DNA of 37,679 nt, taken from positions 1-37,679 of the forward strand of contig JAGMCF010000195.1 in assembly GCA_023129415.1 (NCBI GenBank). Reading direction: 5' to 3'. Below are positions 25,301 to 33,600 of this stretch, piece after piece. The position numbers and the translations under genes were made by a program. Origin of the DNA: Candidatus Cloacimonadota bacterium. Its GTDB lineage: Bacteria; Cloacimonadota; Cloacimonadia; JGIOTU-2. Numbering within the stretch: the stretch's first letter is position 1; each line of letters starts with the position of its first letter. The notes below the pieces were generated by a model, which saw only the letters and a program-made list of their open reading frames with translations, was not told where the DNA came from and ran no database searches.

Positions 25301-25619
25301 TTTTGTTAATCTTTTAAAGAACGCTCAGGAGTCATTAATTATCAAAGGCAATGATAATAAAATAATTACGATAAACATTTCAGAAGATAAAGAAAATAAA
25401 TCTCAGATAGTTGAAATAATAGATAATGGCGTGGGAATTGCTAAAGAAAATCTAAAGCGAATTTTTTCTTATGGATTTACAACCAAGAAAGGGAGTAAGG
25501 GTTTTGGACTGCATACAAGTTCTTTAGCAATATCAGAACTAATGGGTAAAATATTAGTTGATAGTGATGGAGAAGGCATGGGTGCAAAGTTTACTGTGCT
25601 TGTGCCAACAAATAGATAA
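22374..25619 (+). CDS. Sensor histidine kinase with 14-blade two-component propeller and Y_Y_Y domain
   Basis: 1081 residues from the ATG at 22374, chosen because it gives a clean signal peptide (ILYFGILLLIVPGIIFA); in-frame starts at 22332 and 22296 (TTG) would lengthen it. The periplasmic part holds 14 regulator-propeller blades of the type GNLWFGT-GVSK-FTTKEGL-ILED, most exactly 41 residues long, enough for two seven-bladed propellers. A Y_Y_Y domain (YSNLQPGEYTFKVKA) and one membrane helix (near residue 760) follow. The cytoplasmic kinase has an H-box GILHNVGN (His ~825), N-box VFVNLLKNAQESL, G1 DNGVGI, and G2 KGFGLHTS. Unlike Bacteroides hybrid sensors it has no receiver or AraC domain. 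It should sense an extracellular ligand, perhaps a carbohydrate, and phosphorylate a separate receiver. Confidence 0.92.
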   Translation: MNSKGKIIRILYFGILLLIVPGIIFAQQYNFKTYSVEDGLAQSQVFAICQDSKGYMWFGTNGGGVSKFDGKDFKNFTTQDGLSNNAIWSILEDQKGNLWFATERGVSKFDGKVFKNFTTKEGLSHNLVWSILEDREGNLWFGTEGGISKFDGKTFKNFTTKEGLINDMVWSILEDRKGNLWFGTLDGVSKYESETFTNYTTKEGLINNIIWSILEDQEGNLWFGTDDGVSKYDGNIFINFTTKEGLSNNIIWSIFEDQERNLWFATERGVSKFNGKTFTNFTSNEGLIDNTVWSILEDREGNIWFATDEGISKYAGETFTIFTTKNGLINNTVWSIFEDQERNLWFGTNNGISKYNGKTFTNFTTKEGLNNNMILFILEDSEGNLWFGTQGGVSKFDGKTFTNFTTKEGLIENYVSYILEDQKGNLWFGTDIGISKYDGKTFTNFTTKEGLVENMILCILEDREGNLWFGTDGGVSKYDGKTFTNFTTKEGLSNNAVLSILEDLEGNLWFGTESGGITKFNYPQIKGAVDSFEIFTTEDGLFDDGILLMIFDDAGNLWVGTNKGIDKFDVQEYNKTGKKVFKHYGKKEGFIGIECNQGAVYKDSKGNIWFGTIRGVMKYNPKKDKPNTVEPLTHITNLRLFFEDVPDLIGDLSTYTDSINKITSLPIGLKLPYNKNHLTFDFIGISLTIPEKVRFQHKLEGCDKDWSPAVNERYVTYSNLQPGEYTFKVKACNNDDVWNKEPTAYSFVITPPFWQTWWFRFTMLIIAGMIIYGFFLWKTAQIRHRAKVLEQKVNERTAQLRETQKMLVDTAHRAGMAEIASGILHNVGNVLNSVKVSSQILKERIKKSKVNGLEKALNLMEQHTDDLDKYITLDEKGKMLPTYLLKVGKALKDEQDSSLKEISDLHKGINYIEEIVAVQQNYAGVSGIIESVSLSKMMDDVLRMYQDSLSKHKIKVIKHYEESTPISIEKGKLIQVFVNLLKNAQESLIIKGNDNKIITINISEDKENKSQIVEIIDNGVGIAKENLKRIFSYGFTTKKGSKGFGLHTSSLAISELMGKILVDSDGEGMGAKFTVLVPTNR
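22525..23900 (+). repeat. 123-bp tandem repeat encoding propeller blades
   Basis: About eleven consecutive units of 123 bp (41 codons each) encode blades 1-11 of the sensor. They share nearly the same wording (for example ACTTTTACCAATTTTACTAC), implying recent expansion by unequal crossing-over; blades 12-14 have diverged in length and sequence. Confidence 0.8.
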
Positions 25620-25648
25620 ATTGCATAAAAAAGTTAATTGAAGTTTAT

Positions 25649-27769
25649 ATGAAAAAATATTATTATCTTTTAATTATCTTTTTTATTCTATGTAGTTATC
25701 TTTATTCTCAAACCGATATTGATAGTTTAGAAATAAGATTAAAAACTGTATCTGGTAAAGAGAGGGTTGATATTTTAAACCAATTAGCAAAAAGGTATTA
25801 TGTGCTGTCGCCTGAAAAGGTAATAAAATACGGACAACAAGCGTTAGAGCTATCACAAAAATTTGATTATAGTAGAGGAAGAGCCCAAGCTTTAAAAATT
25901 ATCGGTGCAGGAAATTATTATTTAAGTAATTATGACAAGTCTTTAGAATACTATTTGAATTCTTTAAAAATAATGGAAGACATTGGAGATAAAGAAGGCA
26001 TCTCTACTATTTTAAATAATATTGGCATTATTTATTGGAAATTAAGCAATTATGATAAAGCTTTAGAAATTTACACTGAATCATCAAAAATAATGAATGA
26101 ATTAGATAATAGTGAGGGGATTGCTAAGACCCTAAATAATATTGGACTTATTTATATGACATTAGAGAATTATGATAAGGCATTAGAAAATTTTTTAAAA
26201 TCATTAAAAATCATGAAAGAGATTGGGAATAAAAATAATATTGCTTATTGCTTAAATAATATTGGAATTATTTATTGGTATTTAGAGAATTATAATAAGT
26301 CTTTAGAATACTATCTGGAATCATTAAAAATAAATGAAGAAATTAATAATAAATATGGCATTGCTGCTAGCTTAAAGAATATTGGAGGTACTTATTTAAA
26401 ACTCAAAAATTATGATAAATCATTGGTATATCTTAAAAAAGGATTGAAATTAGCTAAAGAAATTGAAGCAAAAGACTTAATACAAAATATCTACGCGACA
26501 CTAACCGATTTTTATTCTGTAAAAGCAAATCACCAAGAAGCACTTGAATATTATAAACTCTATTCTGGTATGAAAGATAGCATATTTACCAAAGAAAGCA
26601 GTGAAAAGATAGCAGAAATGCAGACTAAATATGAAACAGAAAAGAAAGAAAAAGAAAATGAAATATTGCGGAAAAATAATGAAATTCAGAAATTGGAGAT
26701 AACCCGTCAACAAAACCTTCGCAACTCATTTATTGCTATATCAGTATTAGTTTTAATTTTAATGGTGGTGATTTATAGCCGTTATCGGATCAAACAGAAA
26801 GCAAATAAAATACTTACAGAAAAAAACATTCAAATTAACGAGCAAAAAAATCAACTGGCAAAAACTCTAAAGGAATTACAAGAAACTCAAAAAATGTTGG
26901 TTGACACTGCTCATAGAGCAGGCATGGCAGAGATCGCAAGCGGAATCCTCCACAATGTTGGAAATGTGCTGAATAGCGTTAAGGTATCATCGCAAATTCT
27001 CAAAGAAAGAATTGAAAAATCAAAAGTAAATAGTTTGGGAAAGGCTCTTAATCTTATGGAACAGCACACAACCGACCTCAGCAATTATATTAATTCAGAT
27101 GAAAAAGGGAAAATGCTTCCAACTTATCTACTAAAAGTTGGAAAAATCCTAAAAGAGGAACAGGAGAACTATTTGAAGGAAATATCAAATTTACATAAAG
27201 GTATAGACCATATAGAGGAAATTGTAGCAGTCCAGCAGAATTATGCCGGTGTTTCTGGAATTATAGAATCAGTATCATTATCAAAAATGATGGATGATGT
27301 GCTCAGGATGTATCAGGATTCATTTAATAAGTATAACATTAACATAGAAAAAGATTATAAAGAGCTTCCCCATATTTTGGTGGAAAAAGGTAAATTAATG
27401 CAAGTCTTTGTTAATCTCTTGAAAAACGCCCAAGAATCCCTAATAATAAAGGATGATAAGAATAAAATAATTACAATAAACATTTTAGAAGATAAAGAAA
27501 AGAAATATCAAATGGTTGAAATAATTGACAACGGCATTGGTATTAAAAAAGATAATCTTGACAGAATATTTTCTTATGGATTTACTACTAAGAAAGGCAG
27601 TCAGGGTTTTGGTCTCCATACCAGTGCTTTGGCAATAGCAGCTTTGAAAGGCAAACTGACAGCCTATAGTGATGGAAAAGGTATGGGAGCAAAATTTACT
27701 GCGATCATGCCAATAAATAAAAGTAACTATTCAGCCACAAAGGCACCAAGACACAAAGGATTAATATGA
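25649..27769 (+). CDS. TPR-sensor histidine kinase
   Basis: 706 residues. Signal peptide (YYYLLIIFFILCSYLYS), then six or so TPR units (residues ~40-290) of the type LNNIGIIYWKLSNYDKALE, a coiled coil, a membrane helix (~360-380) and a cytoplasmic kinase. The kinase core, with GILHNVGN (His ~435), VFVNLLKNAQESL, DNGIGI and QGFGLHTS, is nearly the same as that of the preceding gene, including a 93-base identical stretch, so one is a copy of the other with a different sensor attached. The last 14 residues (SNYSATKAPRHKGLI) come from an interspersed repeat that has replaced the original end; the paralogue ends earlier, at VPTNR. Likely phosphorylates one or both REC-PAS proteins next to it. Confidence 0.9.
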   Translation: MKKYYYLLIIFFILCSYLYSQTDIDSLEIRLKTVSGKERVDILNQLAKRYYVLSPEKVIKYGQQALELSQKFDYSRGRAQALKIIGAGNYYLSNYDKSLEYYLNSLKIMEDIGDKEGISTILNNIGIIYWKLSNYDKALEIYTESSKIMNELDNSEGIAKTLNNIGLIYMTLENYDKALENFLKSLKIMKEIGNKNNIAYCLNNIGIIYWYLENYNKSLEYYLESLKINEEINNKYGIAASLKNIGGTYLKLKNYDKSLVYLKKGLKLAKEIEAKDLIQNIYATLTDFYSVKANHQEALEYYKLYSGMKDSIFTKESSEKIAEMQTKYETEKKEKENEILRKNNEIQKLEITRQQNLRNSFIAISVLVLILMVVIYSRYRIKQKANKILTEKNIQINEQKNQLAKTLKELQETQKMLVDTAHRAGMAEIASGILHNVGNVLNSVKVSSQILKERIEKSKVNSLGKALNLMEQHTTDLSNYINSDEKGKMLPTYLLKVGKILKEEQENYLKEISNLHKGIDHIEEIVAVQQNYAGVSGIIESVSLSKMMDDVLRMYQDSFNKYNINIEKDYKELPHILVEKGKLMQVFVNLLKNAQESLIIKDDKNKIITINILEDKEKKYQMVEIIDNGIGIKKDNLDRIFSYGFTTKKGSQGFGLHTSALAIAALKGKLTAYSDGKGMGAKFTAIMPINKSNYSATKAPRHKGLI

Positions 27770-27910
27770 GTTTTATTCCCCTTTCGGAAAGACCAGTCTG
27801 CCGATCCATTCTCCGCCTGTTCTCTGCCCGTTCTCCGAAAGGTAAAAAGGATGAACAGGCAGGAAAGAATTATTCTATAATCTTAGTGCCTTAGTGTCTT
27901 TGTGGCAGAA
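27729..27910. repeat. Interspersed composite repeat with inverted ends
   Basis: The left end (GCCACAAAGGCACCAAGACA from 27734) is complementary, with few mismatches, to the right end (CTTAGTGCCTTAGTGTCTTTG, around 27881-27901). Within lies a second inverted pair, CCTTTCGGA (27780 region) and TCCGAAAGG (27834-27842), and a locally GC-richer core. The left end is translated as the C-terminus of the TPR kinase, and the right end abuts the leader of the next gene. Confidence 0.7.
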
Positions 27911-27939
27911 TGATTACAAATAAACAAAAGGGAGTAACA

Positions 27940-29379
27940 ATGGATATTAATAACAAACAAAAAAAGAAACGAATACTTATAATAGATGATAATAAGCAGA
28001 TTCATCTGGATTTTAAAAAGATACTGCTTATCTCTAAAGAGAAAAAGACCGATCTGGATAAATTGGAACAAGTTCTTTTGGGAAATTCTGAGAGATTACA
28101 ACATGATAAATACATAATAGATTGTGCTTTCCAGGGAGAAGAGGGCTTGAAAATGGTTGAAAAATCTCTCAAGAAAAACGAACCTTATGCTGTAGCTTTT
28201 GTTGATGTGAGAATGCCTCCGGGATGGGATGGTATTGAAACAATCTCCAGAATTTGGAAAATACATCCTGATTTACAGGTCGTTATCTGTACAGCTTACT
28301 CAGACTATTCCTGGGAAGAAGTAATTGAAAAACTTGGATATTCTGACAACCTTTTTATTCTCAAAAAACCTTTTGATAACATAGAAGCTCGTCAACTCGC
28401 CTTTGCTTTGAGTGAAAAGTGGGAACTTACTAAAATTGCCAGTTTAAAGATGTCTGATCTTGAAAGAAATGTTGAAGAAAGAACAAAGGAACTGAACGAA
28501 ATTAAGACACGGCTTCAAAATTTATATGACTATGCTCCTGATATGTATTTTTCTGTAAAACCGGATGGAACAGTTCTCTCGGTCAATCAATTTGGTGCTG
28601 AATGTTTAGGCTATACTACAAATGAACTAATTGGAGAATCTGTCTGGATTATCGTATATAAGGATGATTTAAAAAGAGTTCAGAAACAGGTTTCAGAAAT
28701 CTTTAGCAAAAAGTTAATCAAAAGTGAGTTAGAATTTCGTAAGACTCGTAAAGATGGTTCAATTATATGGGTACACGAAAGAACTCATCTGTTCTTAGAT
28801 AATGATGGTAATCCTGAGGAATTGCTCGTTATGTGCAGAGATATTACTGAGCGCAAGCAGGCGGAGAAGGCACTACGGGAGAGTGAGGAAAGGTTCCGGA
28901 CTATCTTCAAGACGGCTCAGGATTCCATCTTCGTTAAAGATCTTAGTCTAAAATACACCCAGGTCAATCCGACTATGGAGAGTATTTTCGGACTCACAGC
29001 CTCAAAGCTGATAGGACTAACGGATGATGACCTCTTCGACAAAGAAGCTGCCTTACACATCAGAGAGGTGGATTCTCGTGTTCTCAAAGGTGAAATCGTC
29101 AAAGAAGAGCATACTAAGAAGGTAAAAGGTGTTTCTTTTACTTTCCACATTATTAAGGTACCTATGCGCGACAGCTTCGGTGAGATCATCGGATTATGTG
29201 GGATTGCTCGTGATATCACCGAGCGAAAGCAGGTGGAGAATACACTACACGAGAAAATAAATGAACTTCAACTTTTCTATAATGTTGCTAAAGATAGAGA
29301 AGCACGCATTATTGAGTTAAAAAAAGATATAAATGAACTATTAGCCCGGCTTGGTGAAAAAAAGAAATATGGAGTGTAA
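27940..29379 (+). CDS. Response regulator: REC-PAS-PAS with conserved C-terminal tail
   Basis: 479 residues from the ATG at 27940, preferred over an in-frame ATG at 27910 because GGGAG precedes it and the upstream codons lie at the edge of the repeat element. The receiver (residues ~10-150) has the acidic pair in IIDDN, Asp89 in FVDVRMPPGWDG, CTAYSD and ILKKPFD; it carries a ~25-residue insertion after the first helix. A coiled-coil linker leads to two PAS domains (~185-310 and ~315-435). The tail repeats the motif of the first cluster gene: REARIIELKKDINELLARLG. No output domain. It probably receives phosphate from the neighbouring kinases and passes the signal by interaction. Confidence 0.9.
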   Translation: MDINNKQKKKRILIIDDNKQIHLDFKKILLISKEKKTDLDKLEQVLLGNSERLQHDKYIIDCAFQGEEGLKMVEKSLKKNEPYAVAFVDVRMPPGWDGIETISRIWKIHPDLQVVICTAYSDYSWEEVIEKLGYSDNLFILKKPFDNIEARQLAFALSEKWELTKIASLKMSDLERNVEERTKELNEIKTRLQNLYDYAPDMYFSVKPDGTVLSVNQFGAECLGYTTNELIGESVWIIVYKDDLKRVQKQVSEIFSKKLIKSELEFRKTRKDGSIIWVHERTHLFLDNDGNPEELLVMCRDITERKQAEKALRESEERFRTIFKTAQDSIFVKDLSLKYTQVNPTMESIFGLTASKLIGLTDDDLFDKEAALHIREVDSRVLKGEIVKEEHTKKVKGVSFTFHIIKVPMRDSFGEIIGLCGIARDITERKQVENTLHEKINELQLFYNVAKDREARIIELKKDINELLARLGEKKKYGV

Positions 29380-29383
29380 AGCA

Positions 29384-29442
29384 GACTATTGACAATTTAC
29401 TATTTACAATTGTAAATATAAAATTGTAAATTAAAAATAGTC
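29384..29442. repeat. Palindromic intergenic unit before the FIST gene
   Basis: Outer arms of 17 bases (GACTATTGACAATTTAC at 29384-29400 against the complement of 29426-29442) match at 14 positions; TTTACAATTGTAAA inside is a perfect palindrome. It could fold as an attenuator or terminator-like hairpin between the REC-PAS-PAS and FIST genes, or be a REP-type repeat. Confidence 0.5.
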
Positions 29443-29452
29443 AATTAGAATT

Positions 29453-30571
29453 ATGTTTAAAAAAATAGAGTTTTTTGACGGTAAAAAGATAGAGGGCTGG
29501 CAACCCTTTCTAAATAAACTGAGTAAAGACAATGCTTCTGGAATTCTATTACTTGTTGCAGAAGAAACAAAATTTGATTATGAAAAGATACAACCTCTTC
29601 TTAAAAAGATGGAAATTTTAGTATGGGGTGGTATCTTCCCTGAAGTAATCTATAATGGTTCTCGGTATAAACAGGGAATAGTCGGTTGCGCATTTAAATC
29701 TCCTGTTTCAATTGAAGTGATAAAAAATCTAAAAAGGTTTAAAGGTATTATTCCTGAAACACTAATATCAAAAAATACTGAGACCCTTTTTATACTCAAT
29801 GATGGTTGGGTAAATAATATTCCTTGGCTTATAGAAACTTTATATGAAATAAGCAGAAAAGAAATGACATATATTGGTGGTGGAGCAGGCAGTTTAATAG
29901 ATATGAAACGCCCATCTTTATTTACCAGTAATGATTACTTTGCAGGTGGAGCTATTATCGCTTCTATTGATGATTACATATCTATAGGAATTGACCACGG
30001 TTGGCAAACTATCTATGGACCTGCTACTGCCAGCAGTGTAAAGAAGCATATTTTGAAATCAATTAACTGGGAACCGGCATTTAAATTTTATAAAAAAATT
30101 GTTGAGAAAGATGCTGGAGTCAAATTAACTAAAGATAATTTCCTTGAGGTTGCAAAATCATACCCACTTGGAATGTTAAAATATGATAACGAAATCGTTC
30201 TGCGAGTTCCTATTGAATTTGATGAGAAAAACAATATTCTATTAAGCAGCGAAATACCTGAAAATTCAATACTGATGATAATGAAAGGAAATCCTGAAAA
30301 ATTAATAGAAGCTGCTGGCTCAGCAACGGACCAGGCTAAAACCTCTTATGAAAACAAAAAGAAAACATCACCAACAAAAGCTCTAATTATTGATTGCATC
30401 ACAAGAGCCTTATTTCTAAAAGATAGATTTGAAGATGAATTAAAAATTATTGAAACCAAAGCAGGAACAGGGGTTTTTCTATTTGGATTTTTAAGTTTAG
30501 GTGAAATCGCCTCTACAGGTGACAAATATATTGAGTTATATAATAAAACTGTAGTTATTAGTCTCGGTTAG
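29453..30571 (+). CDS. FIST-domain sensory protein
   Basis: 372 residues, cytoplasmic, matching the FIST_N plus FIST_C layout: an N-terminal half with YIGGGAGSL and FAGGAIIASI strands, and a C-terminal half with YPLGML, a central helix run, and the closing GVFLFGFLSLGEIAS strand that is characteristic of FIST_C. FIST domains are thought to bind small ligands such as amino acids and normally act with kinases or chemoreceptors, often in the same operon. The gene lies between a REC-PAS-PAS protein and a hybrid kinase, so it is probably the input subunit of that kinase. No ribosome site is visible; the leader AATTAGAATT precedes the ATG directly. Confidence 0.88.
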   Translation: MFKKIEFFDGKKIEGWQPFLNKLSKDNASGILLLVAEETKFDYEKIQPLLKKMEILVWGGIFPEVIYNGSRYKQGIVGCAFKSPVSIEVIKNLKRFKGIIPETLISKNTETLFILNDGWVNNIPWLIETLYEISRKEMTYIGGGAGSLIDMKRPSLFTSNDYFAGGAIIASIDDYISIGIDHGWQTIYGPATASSVKKHILKSINWEPAFKFYKKIVEKDAGVKLTKDNFLEVAKSYPLGMLKYDNEIVLRVPIEFDEKNNILLSSEIPENSILMIMKGNPEKLIEAAGSATDQAKTSYENKKKTSPTKALIIDCITRALFLKDRFEDELKIIETKAGTGVFLFGFLSLGEIASTGDKYIELYNKTVVISLG

Positions 30572-30626
30572 GCAGAGCCTGAACGGATAGGAATGGAAGA
30601 ATAAATCCCCCTGCGGAGGATAAATT

Positions 30627-33600
30627 ATGGAAAAACAAAATACATCTGTCATTCAAAAACTTAGTATATCTTACGAATGTGCACTGGCTATAGGTAACAG
30701 CTTGAACCTTTCTGAAATGCTTCACGATGTTATTCATACAATTGTCCATAAAACAAATGCTCATAGAGGAAGTATCTGGCTTCGTGAAAAAGAGGGAGAA
30801 AATATCAAATTAGGAGCAAGAGCAGGTTCATTATTAACTAAAGCAGAAATTAAAAAAAGGGTCAGCGCTTTTCAAGATATTTTTGAAAAAATATGGAAAA
30901 ACCAACTACCAGTAATAAAAAACAGAAACGATAAAGATTTCTTTCAATACTGCTTTAAAATAACAGGAAAAGAACAATCTGTTTTAATTGTCCCTATAAA
31001 AAATGTTGCAATACTTAAACTGGTTTATACAAATAAGGAGATAGTTAATGAAACTTTAGCCAATATACTTCTCAGTCTTTCAGAAAAGTTGAGCATTGCA
31101 ATTAATGCCTGTTTGGCTCATGATAACATTAAAAGAGAAATACAGATTAGGAAGGACACAGAACAAAACCTTCTGGACTCAGAAAAAAAGTATCGTGCTC
31201 TTATTGCGACAACGGAAGAAGGAATAGGAACTGTTGATGAGAATGAAAATTTTACATTTATAAATCAAGCAGCAGCCAACATGTTTGGATATTCTAGAAA
31301 AGAATTGCTCGGAAAGAACTTGAAGTTATTAACAACTCCAGAAGAATTCCAACGAATTCTTGAACAAACCTCAATTAGAAAAACTGGTAAGTCAAGTAAA
31401 TATGAACTTTCTATCTTTAGAAATGATGGCAAGCAAAGGATTCTTTCGGTTACTGCTACTCCAAAATTTGATAACAATGGGAGGTATCAAGGAACTTTTG
31501 GAATTTTTAGCGACATCACCGAGAGTAAGCATGCAATAGCTGAATTGGAACAGTCTGAAGAGAAATATCACACCTTAATTGATAATATTCAGGATGGAGT
31601 CTTTATTATCCAGGATGTCAAAATGCAATTTGTCAATGAATCCTTTGCAAGAATGGTTGGCTACATAGTGGAGGAAACTATCGGGATGGATTTCCGACAA
31701 CTCATTGCACCCGAGGATATAGAGATAGTTGCAGATCGTTACAGACGAAGACAAGCAGGGGAAGATGTGCCCGGAGAATACGAATTCCGTATGTTGCATA
31801 AGGATGGCGTAACCAGAGTCATTGTCCGTATGAATGTGGGGCTTGTCAATTATCAAGGTAAGTTGGCAAGTATGGGAACTGTGAAGGACATAACCGAACA
31901 GAAACAGACGGAAGCGGAATTAAAGAATAAATCAGAACAAATTACTTCCGACAAAGAGAAAATTGAAGGACTATATAAAGACTCAGAAGACTCCAGAAAA
32001 TCATTACTAAGCATTCTTGAAGATGTTTCAGAAAAAGAGAATGCGTTGCGAGAATCTGAGGAAAGATTTCAAAATATCGTAGCTAATACAGGTGACTGGA
32101 TCTGGGAGACAGATGAAAAAGGATGCTATACTTATAGTAGCCCTGTTGCTAAGCAAGTTCTTGGTTATGAATGTCAGGAAATTTTGGGTAAACATTTCTA
32201 TGATTTTTTTGTTCCAGAGGAGCGAGAAAAATTAAAAAAAGCTGCATTTGAAGTCTTTAAAAAGAAAGAAAAATTTCAGAACTTAATAAATAAAAATGTG
32301 CATAAGGATGGACATATTGTTATTCTTGAAACAAATGCTGTTCCTTTACTTGATGATAAAGGAAATCTGCTGGGATACAGAGGGGTTGATAGAGATATCT
32401 CAGAACGGAAGAGAGCTGAACAAACCCAATCAGTTCTATATAATATTGCAGATGCAGTAAATACTACTAAAGACCTTGATGAGTTATTCAAATCAATTCA
32501 AAGTTATCTCAGTACAATTTTAGATACGACTAATTTCTTTATTGCATTATATGACAAAGAAACCGATACTATTTCGCTCCCCTATCATGTTGATAAAAAA
32601 GACAAATTTACTTCGTTTCCAGCAGGAAAAACATTTACTGGTTATGTAATAAAGAAAGGTAAACCGCTTCTTGCTACTGAGCAGGTTATGAAAAAATTGA
32701 TTCAAACTGGAGAAGTAGAACAAATCGGAACCTTTTCAAAGATTTGGCTTGGTGTTCCATTAAAGATTGAAAATGAAGTTACAGGTGTAGTTGCAGTACA
32801 AAGTTATACTGATGCTTCTCGTTATACAGAAAAGGATTTGGCAATTTTAGAATTTGTTTCAGATTCTATTGCTATTGCAATAGCACATATTAGAGCAGAT
32901 AATGCTTTGGAAAACAGCGAAGAGAAATATAGACTGCTATTTGAAGAAACACCTGTTGGAATCTTAACTTGTGATATAAATGGAATAATCCAGAGTATAA
33001 ATAATACCGCACTTCAACTACTTGGCTCTCCTTCAGAAGAAGCTACAAAACAAATCAATCTTCTAACATTTCCACCTCTAAAGGAGATAGGTTTCTCAGA
33101 TAACCTTAAACACTGTATGAATGAAGGCAAAGAGATCAGTGCTGAAAAACTATATACATCAAAATGGAGAAAATCAGTGTTTTTTCACTATAAGGTAATT
33201 CCCACTCTAAATCAAGAAGGTAAGATAACTGGAGCCTTATGTGCTCTGGAAGATATTACCGAGCAAAAGCGAGCTGAACAAACTCAATCAGTATTATATA
33301 ATATTGCAGATGCAGTAAATACCTCTAAAAATCTTTATGAACTTTTCAAAATAATACACAAGCAACTTAGCTTAATTATAAATACAACAAATCTTTATGT
33401 AGCATTATATAATAAAGAAACTGATACTATTTCTCTTCCCTATGATGTAGATCAAAAAGACAGATTTACTACTTTTCCGGCAGGCAAGACATTGACTGAT
33501 TATGTAATAAAGACAGGTAAATCACTTCTTGCTAATGAAGAGGTTAGTAAGAAGTTAGTTCAAGCTGGAGAGGTTGAGATTATTGGTACACCTTCAAAAA

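Noticed and set aside
30566-30585. GTTAGGCAGAGCCTGAAC near the end of the FIST gene as another integron core site
   Set aside because: It overlaps the stop codon of an intact gene, has no long inverted arms and no matching cassette head or tail nearby.
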